NCBI GenBank assembly: GCA_020283515.1
Contig: JAHZTW010000002.1
Coordinates: 60,158,661 to 60,222,660, forward strand
Direction: 5' to 3'
Source of the DNA: Alliaria petiolata
Taxonomy: Eukaryota; Streptophyta; Magnoliopsida; Brassicales; Brassicaceae
Length of the DNA stretch: 64,000 nucleotides
A program made the position numbers and the translations under genes. Shown here piece by piece: positions 55,638 to 64,000 of the stretch. Numbering within the stretch: position 1 is the stretch's first letter; each line of letters starts with the position of its first letter. Below the pieces are notes generated by a model that was not told the origin of the DNA, made no database searches, and worked only from the letters and a program-made list of their open reading frames with translations.

Positions 55638-57532
55638 AAGTATTTGCATCAGTGTCTTATACAACGTTTTTCAAAGAATCTCACTTCGGAGAAGTGAAAT
55701 TATTTGTATCTGAAATTTTGAGAGAGAATTTTCAGTTGACCATTTGGGTGTTCAACTAACCACCATTGCGTCTTGTCGCTTTCTCTAGCTACCGATGTGT
55801 CTGTTCATTACTAGCTTTAGACCATGAACATTGGTGGTTCTTAAGTGGGTTCTTAAAATAAAAAAAAATTAAAATCTGATGAATAGTGAAGACTTAGTTC
55901 TTAATTAAGAACCAATTCTTAGTTTATTTTTTCCTTTCTCTCTTACCATTTTCTCTCTCTTTCCTTTTATAATTAAATATAAACTAAGAACCAATTCTTA
56001 AGTTTTTACCATTGCACATGCTCTTAGAGATATGATTGCTCATTAAGAGAAATTGATAGAAAATTCTAACTTTTTTTTGTCGACTAAAGAAAAAAAAAAT
56101 TGTAGTTATAAAACCAAAAAAAAAAATACACATAAATATACACGTCAAATATATAAATCAAGTTCTTTATGCACTCTCAAAAAACATCACAAGTGACTTT
56201 TTAAGCAAACCAACATTAAGTTTTTTTTCTTTCTCTCTATTATTAAGAACACTGAAAACATTTTCTGTACTGTTAAAAAATATTTTATTCTTTAATTGAG
56301 ATTATATATTCACTTCCAGAAAGCAAACCAAATTGTACTTAAAACGATAAAAAAATGGTTTTAATGTGACGATAGTTTTAGAGCATCTGTAATGGCAGTC
56401 TTCTAATGAGTCTCTCAAAAATAATAAAAAAACAAATAATAATCTATACTATTATTTCCGAAGTGATTTGAGCTGAGATTGAAAGTTGAAAACTGAATTA
56501 TGCTTCTGCCCTTAATGAATACAAGGCTAGGATGAATAATTTCGTAATTTAGTTGGCTTAATTAATTGTGGTATGTTTAATTATTTTTTTCCTTTAATTG
56601 TTGATGCGATATTTGTTAATGCGATATTTGTTAATGCCATAAATCGTGTATTTAATTAATCTGAAAAAAATATTTATTATTTCCTAATAATCAACCACTC
56701 TGAAAAGGATAATTTCCATTTTTGAAGTCGGTTAATTATTTTTTTTATTATCAATTAGAAAAAAATAGTAAATAAACAAGGATGCACTAACCTAAAAATA
56801 TCTATATATACCAAATCGTTTATTGGACGTAATCATCAGCCACTTTCTAATGTTCTTGATATTTTGTAATGGTGATGGTACGTCTTTCTTCATTGTTTGT
56901 ATGACTTTTTTTATCTTCATATGAATCTTAATCTTTGTTTTAATATTCTTTTACGTACTTAGAATACGACCGAGAAACTTTGAAAACAGGCGACGACGAG
57001 AGGTTAAAAGAAATCTGAAACTATATTTCTGGTACTGCTTGACTCGATTGTTTTGATATTTTTGTTTCTGTATGATATGAGAAACCTACGGTTGACTGTT
57101 CTTAAATTTTTGATCTGAGATTTTTGCTTTTGTTTGATCTGAAAAATCTAATTTTTCTGTTGTGCCACTTTTATGCGAGAAAAGGTCAACGGAGTCAATA
57201 GGCCAAGAAACGAAATCATAAAGGTACTTTAGATTTTATGTTGTATTTTTATTTTTATTTTGTTTTGATATATTATGTGTAATTTGTATTCTTTTTCGCC
57301 AATAAACAGATCGACATTATAATTAATAATTTGTTTTTCTTATGCTCACCATAGATTTTGTGATCGGTATTTTCTTACCAAGAGACCACGATCTGTTTAT
57401 TGATTCACTCCCAACAGTTGTGTTTGACTATTGATATTGTTTATGAGGTTTGATCTAAATTAATTGTATGTTTTTTTTAGCTCAAACGATGCAACTCATT
57501 TCACTATCCATACGTGAACTCTTTGAATTTCA
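55638..57532. other. AT-rich intergenic interval
   Basis: No gene seen. Inverted AAGAACCAATTCTTA-type sequences near 55907 and 55985 suggest a small MITE remnant, not delimited. Confidence 0.4.
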
Positions 57533-58258
57533 GGGCAAGATAATACATATCAGCCCGAAAGAAGATGCTCTTGAAACTCCGCAACGAGGGCAAAGAACAT
57601 CCATTTAGGGGAGGACGAAACAAAGGTAATGAAATTAATAACTTGCATACCACATCAACTTACTTTATAGTGTTACATTTTCAGATGGGGTAAAGATTCT
57701 TTTGATGCGTAGGAAGAACAAGAGGAAAAGGAGGCTGTGATGATGAGTCTGCAGAAGATGATGGAAAAGATAGAGCAAGAGCGTGAGACAGTGTTAAAAG
57801 AGATCAGATATCTAAACGAGACATTAGATAAAATCTCTGGTAAGCGTCATGTTATCGAAGAAGAAGAATAAGAAGATGAGATAAGAGAAGAGATATAAGT
57901 TACTCCAAAGATACCGAGGAACAAGTCAAGGAGTGCTTCAGATGTTTTTCCTAGCTTCATGAGACCAACAGCAAGTAGCAACAGAAGGTTATCGGGGACA
58001 GATTTTAGCGTATTCTCCATTGGTCCATGTTTTAGGTCTAGAAGGAACCCAATGATATTTGTCCGAGCTGAATCTGTATGTCTTTCGGTGAAGAAGAACG
58101 GGTTTGATTCCGTTTGTGACAAGTCGACTTGCGTCATGCGTATGAATACATCAGATGGTGCTGCAACAGATTATAGTCGGGACATATCTGAATGTGATAT
58201 TAAGCTGGTCGTGTATGAGCAAAAGCCAAAAGCATTGGAGAGAGGCCTCAGATCTTGA
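57533..58258 (+). pseudogene. Fragment resembling a kinesin-14 C-terminal tail
   Basis: After CAG at 57531-57533, GKIIHISPKEDALETPQRGQ is followed by an exon-like piece from 57713 (MMSLQKMMEKIEQERETVLK, LNETLDKISGKRHVIEEE, then a stop). Beyond it, VTPKIPRNKSRSASDVFPSF and MRPTASSNRRLSG continue to 58258. As I remember them, these blocks occur together in a plant kinesin-14 tail. Two stops interrupt the reading (about 57870 and 57898) and no motor domain is present. Probably a transposon-captured or retained duplicate piece. Confidence 0.5.
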
Positions 58259-60499
58259 GATGATCAATTATCGGAACCCAATCACGACCATGAGCTACTT
58301 TTTTGTTTTTGTTTAATTATGTTATTGGAATAACCATCTTTGTTTTAAGGATAGTCATCGCTTTTTCTTCTTCTCAAGTGGACTTCTTAATTACACATTG
58401 TATCTAATGTAATGTTTTTTCAATACAAAGGCCCCAAAATCTTCAGATACAGCTTCTGCGATAAAAAGACGGGTCGTTGATAGAAAACAATCAAAGGAAA
58501 GTAATATGATTCTTCTGACTTCTCGGAATGGACCAAAGTCACCAAACAAAGGACTTTGGGATGGTTTCTGACCTTGGTTGGAAGTCACTGGTTCTGGCTG
58601 TGTGATTTGTGCGTTCGTCGGTAGATCGGTTGCGGGGATCATGTTATTGTTTGCTCCAGGATCGTTGGCTGGAGTCGGGGCACCGGATCGATGAAGATTC
58701 AAGTCGACAGTGGACCGCAATGTTCCGTTCTCTTAACCGCCGGTGTTGGCTAAGTCTCTCTCCTATTTCAGTCTCAGATCCTTATGCTGGATTTAGTTGG
58801 TCGTCTTTGCCGGTTTTTCAGTTCCGGTTTGCTTTTGCTTTGGTCTAATAATAGTAACTGGCAAAGAAAAATAAAATCATTTTTGACAAATAAAATATTC
58901 GTTATTTCCGATTTTCTATTATTCGTTTAGGGTATATTTACAATTGCTTATGTATATTTATGTATTGTAGCATTTCTATTATTATTTTTGAAACGGGTAG
59001 CATTTCTATTATATTAATTGATCATTCTTATTTTTATCGTTTGTTTTCTATATTAATTCTACAATAATATCTACACGTAATAATATTATCTACCAAATAT
59101 TTTTTTATATCAGATATAAAAGTCTCTAAATAAAATAGAACCATCCATATAAAATAACTTTAAACCGGAATTATTTTATAAGAGATATTGATGATAATTT
59201 TGGTTCCCAAATTTTATCATCGCAAATCCTAAAACTAAATCTTCATTAATACGAACTAAGTGAAGCATGTATATATTGATGCATATAAATTTTTATAAAT
59301 TCAATTGAAAATAAATTAACTAATCAAATTAGTACGTTACAAATCTCCAAAAATATCTTTAATTGAGAAAGATTTCGTGCCGATATGATTTTTGTTAACT
59401 ATAATTATTGAAAAAATCATAGTCGATTTTTCCTCACAATAACTTTCTTCAAAAAAAAAATTCAAATATATAGAAAAACATATAAAATATGTTGAAAAAA
59501 GGAAAATTCCGTATGATTTGTGACTATCCAAAAGTGTATATATTCTGATTTGAATTAACCCAAAAAAATAATTCTATTTTGTTATGAAGATAAAATCGTA
59601 TCTATGTTTATCAGATTTAGATTAATCTGAAAAGTATAATTTTCATTTCGTTTATGGAGATAAAATAGTATCTATATTTATCGGATTATAAAAAAAAAAA
59701 ATTAAAAATACGGTGTAAACCCTAAATCTCTATTCGTATAAATAGTATAATATCTGTGCCATTTTTTTATAATATTTTCTACATTTAGATTAGTTCATCC
59801 AAATCTTGGGTTTTTTTATCGTTTCTAGGTTTAGATTAGTTCATGCATATGTTCTTGGTTTTTGTTGTTATTTGTTTGTTTTCTTTGAATTTGATATAAT
59901 TTTTTTTTTTAGATCTTGAGAAAATATAGTCAAACGGAATGAGCGAACTAGCCATCAAAACCAAAACAGAAAATTGGTAGGTTCAATTATTATTTCGTTT
60001 TGATGTGTTTGCTTTAGTCAAAATATGATAATACTAATCTTCATGTTGTATTGACGTTATTCTTTGTTGCTCCTTTACATATATTTTGGTATGTTTTTAC
60101 GTTTTTCGTATTGATATTTTTTAAAATTTTAATGTTTGGTGATGTGTTTTGATTCAGACATATTAACCCTAACTTTGTTGTTGTTTGTAGGAGACATCGA
60201 GAGCCTTTTTACAAACTGTTTAACGATATCAAGGTAATATCTTCAATTTAGGGATATGAATGATCCAATTCGTTTTATGAATTTAGATCCATATTATTCT
60301 GTCATTTTTCTAAATTTGTTAGTAAGCAAGCAAATTCGATTCATATGTGACTATTTTCTTGATGACTGGCTATGTGTTATACAATTCGTTTAAACTATTT
60401 GGTCTTCATTAATTATACAATCCATGTTATTCTGTCGTCTTCAAACTATTTTGTTCTTCCGTGTCAGAAGAAGAACTCGATGTAAGAGAAAAACAAGAG
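58259..60499. other. Interval without supported genes
   Basis: The minus-strand frame at 58391-58720 has a polar, proline/asparagine-rich N-terminal half and no recognised domain. 59939-60232 could hold two tiny exons (MSELAIKTKTENW, then RHREPFYKLFNDIK) in line with the fragment downstream. The rest is AT-rich. Confidence 0.4.
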
Positions 60500-60660
60500 G
60501 ATGAAATCATCAAAGAAGACCAAAATTGAGTTCTGCAAGGTGTGCCGATTGCGTCACGGCCAAGGCCCGTGCCACATGTACTTTCCTCGAACGATTCCGA
60601 TCCAAAATAGCCGACCCTACGCCCCCAAAGAGTAATCACAAAACGGTGATCTGTTGGAAA
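60500..60660 (+). pseudogene. Fragment resembling a TITAN-like zinc finger protein
   Basis: Reads KKTKIEFCKVCRLRHGQGPC, then a frame change, then STFLERFRSKIAD. The Cys-X2-Cys motif with RLxHxQGxxH is typical of the plant TITAN-like protein as I remember it. A small deletion merges the two parts. No continuation was found. Confidence 0.4.
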
Positions 60661-63149
60661 TAATAAGACCCGCATCTGAGATCATACAACGTGCAAAACT
60701 CATGTCGTGGCCGCGGAAGCTTGCGAGAAGAGGGAGACTCATTGATCTGGTGGATGAAAATTTGCAGTTTTTTTGGCTCAAAACAAGCGCTTTTGTGCAT
60801 TAAGGTAGCTCTTCACTGTCTGCAAAGATCGATTTCATGACTATTCATAAAATTGGTTTTAGGCATCATTACAGGAGCGGTGAGGCCATCGAACGGAGGA
60901 AACAACGTTGATAAAGCAATTTCTTAGGTAGTAGAGTTTTGTAGTATATGTAATAGTTTTATCGACACATAACTATATGTTCTATTTTTTCTGGTGTGTA
61001 ATTTGTTTATCGATATCAAAGAAGTTTGAATTGTACAAAATGGCATAGTTGACTTTCTTCTATTACATGCATATTAGTATTTTCAATTGATTTGTGATCT
61101 TTTGTGATTTTTTGGTGTTGCTTACTAACTGTAGATCATCTTCATTATACAAAGAAAATTTGTTGATTTATAGTTTTCAAGCCTTGGGTAAATTCTTTCA
61201 AATTCGTAGGGTTTTAGACATTTGTTTCTATTTCCAAATCCCATGAACGCCATGGGGACAATTTAAACTTAAGTAGCTAGAAGATGGAACTCTAGAGGTT
61301 GTCTTCTCAAGCATATTGATTTGCGTATACATTAATGTGCTTCTGATTTGAAAACACATCAAAGGCTTTAAAACCATCGTAATCAAACCCTGGATTTCTT
61401 TCTATAGAATTACCTTTATCACAAATTGGTATTTCCTTATTGGACGAGAGTTTAAGATTGATTGTTTATAACAGAAGAACCAGAAGTTATAAGTTTTAGA
61501 CGGTTTACTTGCAATCCAAGAAAAGTTATGTTAATGTCGTTTAAACTTATAATTGGTGTTTGCATTTTTTTCCTTTGTAGACATGGAACTTCAAATCCAG
61601 AATTAGATATTGTTGTTTACCAATCGGTCTATCTCGCAAGCATATAGGTCTCTAAGGTAGAGATTCGCCAAAGAGTTATTACTCGGTTCGCTTCCTCTTC
61701 CGTAAGACATCTATTTCATGCCGGAGGTTCCTCTTGTAGTCTTTGTTAATTCCATCAGTGGCGGTTGTCAAGGTCCACTCATCAAAGAACGCCTTCAAAC
61801 ATTTCCTTTGCAGTAGGTTTGTGCTTCTCAATACTCTATATTTGCCACTTTTTCCTTTTGTAGCAAACGTGAGCTTTAAAATCTTTGCAAACTTTGTGTT
61901 CCAAGTGTTTTCTGGATTAGTTGAGTCCATTGAAAGAAATTGTACTGTTTTTTGGTGCTTATTGTGACATGGCGAAACATTTCAGTTTGTATATGCACTG
62001 TAAAATGGTTCAGATCAACCTTTGTTTAGTTCTTGAAGTTCTCATGTAACTGTTAATTTGGGTAGGAAAACCACTCGCAGAACAAGAACCTCATTTGACA
62101 TGATCAGTGAGTTCTCTAAAGAGTTTGGGATTGATGACGATCCCGAAAAGTTGGTAATGATGAGTCATTTACGAGAGAATATATTCATCTTTGTGTCTTC
62201 AACAAAAAGCTCCAATTACTCTCATCCTATACAATGACAAGCGCCAAGTTGACTCTATTGAAGTTACAACAACTCAAGCCAAACCACTCAGGATCATTGT
62301 TCATCCCCAGAAACAACCGGCGAGACTATATTTTATGTTGCCACCATGCTGGAGATGAACGAACCAGAACCAGTTACAATGGTGCCTACAAACTCCTCAA
62401 CCGAGATGATCAACGAGATTCAGAAGGAGAAGCAGAAGATGCCGTGGAGAGAGAGAGAGAGACCTATGAGTTTTACATCACAAAGGCACAAGTGATAATA
62501 AGGCTTCGTCAGTAGCAAATTAATACATTGTGTGGGTTTTTTAAAGTGGACTCGGCAATAGTGGGTTTTTTAAAGTGGACTCGGCAATAGAGGAGGTACA
62601 GAAGAAAAGCAGCATGATGGGATCATGGGGATGAGGAGAAAGTAATAATCATGCATCGACAATGGAACACAGAGTTTGCAAAGCTTTTAAAGCTTGGAAC
62701 AATCTCACTTTCTCTTCTCGCAGTTTTGATTGAATATGCTTTTTGGTAACTTAAGCGAGTATGTAATTTAAATACATTGCTTTGTTTTAGTGCTTTATAA
62801 GTATTTATTTCTTAAGTCAACACATCCTTTTTAACAAATGCATTGCTTCATTGTTCTCATTGATATTAGATAGTAAAGCTTTGTTCCATGACAAAGAATT
62901 CTTTGAAAAAGATTATGTATCAACAACACTCATTTGGTCCAAAATCAAGCAAATCCAAAGACAGAGTTTAAATGTTATTATTTTGAGTCTTTGACCACGA
63001 GCAAAAGCAAGAGCAAAAAACTTGTTCTAACTACTAACGGAGAAAATATGTTGGTTCAATTTAAAGATAGTTGCAATATTTTTCGCAATATAGAATCTAA
63101 ACTAACAACAAACTATAATACTAAACTATTAAATTTTATTTCTATAAGA
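60661..63149. other. Interval with short unassigned frames
   Basis: A minus-strand frame at 61930-61679 (83 codons, lysine-rich, ending LRKRKRTE) and a plus-strand stretch near 62080-62150 (RTRTSFDMISEFSKEFGIDD) look protein-like but match nothing I know. GGAACACA(A/G)AGTTTGCAAAG at 61900 (minus) and 62661 (plus) forms an inverted similarity. Confidence 0.35.
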
Positions 63150-64000
63150 AGATAAAGAAGAAGAAGGAAAAGACTAAGAAGAATAATATTTTACGACAGT
63201 GTTATTTTAAAATATTTTGAATCAAGAACACATAAAAGATAACATTTTATTTATATATGATAGTATAACGTAGTCAATATAATAATTTTATGTTTGCTGT
63301 AGTTTTATTTTCAAAATTAGATGACATACAGTTTAAATAAGTTGTTTTGTGTATGTGCTTAAAATAAAGTACGAGAAGAAAACGCTAGGATTTTTAAACT
63401 AATCATGTCCACGGAAGATGAATATAAGATAAAGAAGAAAAATCAGAAGAATTAGATGAAGAAATACTCGAAAAAGATAAGAAGTCAGAGAAGACATATA
63501 CGATAAAGAAGGAGAAGTAAAAGTCGAAGACGATGAAGAAAAGAAAGAAATGATGAAGAAGAATTAAAAAAAAAGATAGAGAAGAAGAGGAAGAAGAAAA
63601 TGAAATTGATAAGAAGAAATTAAAAAATATGGGGACGAAGACTGGAATATGAAAATGACAAAGTAGGAGAAGATGAAGGTGAAGAAGGAAACAAAAAAAA
63701 ATTAAGAAGAATAAGAATAGAAGAGAGGAGAAGAGAGAAGGTGAAGAAAGAAAGAAAGAAAGAAGAAATATGATGAAGAACTTAATGAAAAGGAAGAAAA
63801 AGAAGAAGACTAATAAGAATAAGAAGAGGAAGAAAGAAGAAGAAGAAAGAAAGAAAGAAAGAAGAAATATGAAGAAAGATGATGAAGAACTTAATGAAAA
63901 AGTATGAAGAAGAAGAAGACTAATAAGAATAATAAAAGGAAAAAAAGAAGAAGAATAATTTGAAATATGCGAGAAAAAAGACGATGAAAAAAAAAAAAAC
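63150..64000. repeat. Purine-rich (GAA)n-type tract at the right edge
   Basis: The plus strand is largely A and G, with AAGAAGAAG and GAAAGAAAGAAAG runs, broken by an AT-rich part at 63180-63380. It runs to the window edge. No ORF of note. Confidence 0.8.

Overview
The window is nuclear DNA from a plant of the mustard family (Brassicaceae, Arabidopsis-like). It has intron-rich genes with GT-AG splicing, TTTAGGG telomere-type repeats, plant-specific families (SIN3-like, plant formin, F-box/kelch, defensin-like) and many plant transposon families. Three genes sit in the order SIN3-like (18226-24411, +), pyruvate dehydrogenase E1-alpha (34188-36717, +), formin (37254-39902, -). From memory this is the order of Arabidopsis thaliana At1g59890-At1g59900-At1g59910 (SNL5, E1 ALPHA, FH7). 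The spaces between them here are filled with transposons and repeats, and the assembly carries one N at 23365.

Left part (1-12400): the right end of a CACTA transposon abuts a large duplication. Block A (1327 to about 5780) and block C (8898 to 12399) each carry an F-box/kelch-type gene followed by remnants of a defensin-like gene; between them is an intact defensin-like gene (6695-7085, -). The block A gene is full length. The block C gene has lost its kelch domain and has expanded a 38-residue unit to five tandem copies, each with a DLNxxP (EAR-type) repression motif. Because the blocks are paralogous, they give empty sites for a CACTA MITE (4068-5062) and an Emigrant-type MITE (11849-12335).

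Middle part (12400-40690): a possible TIR-bounded composite holds CT-rich DNA, a GTGTAC minisatellite and an interstitial telomere tract. Next come an altered tRNA-Pro(AGG) gene and about 2.8 kb of AT-rich higher-order tandem repeat. The SIN3-like gene (18 coding exons, 1173 aa, one GC-AG intron) appears intact. The E1-alpha gene has all eight exons but carries an apparent 1-bp deletion just after its presequence region. A second defensin-like gene (27344-27779), a PPR fragment split by a small hAT element and a 196-bp tandem repeat lie between them.

Right part (40690-64000): a 3.9-kb hAT element with a perfect 8-bp target duplication carries a C-terminally truncated transposase and pieces of two host genes (a VEP1/progesterone 5-beta-reductase-like gene and an HCAR-like gene). 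Then follow a SINE with a 12-bp target duplication and a Ty1/copia element that has lost its integrase and holds a nested hAT. After it come a tandem pair of F-box/LRR genes (one intact, one a 5'-truncated pseudogene), decayed fragments resembling a kinesin-14 tail and a TITAN-like zinc finger protein, and a purine-rich tract at the right edge.

All gene models come from reading splice sites and frames by eye and from recalled family sequences; no search or alignment program was run.
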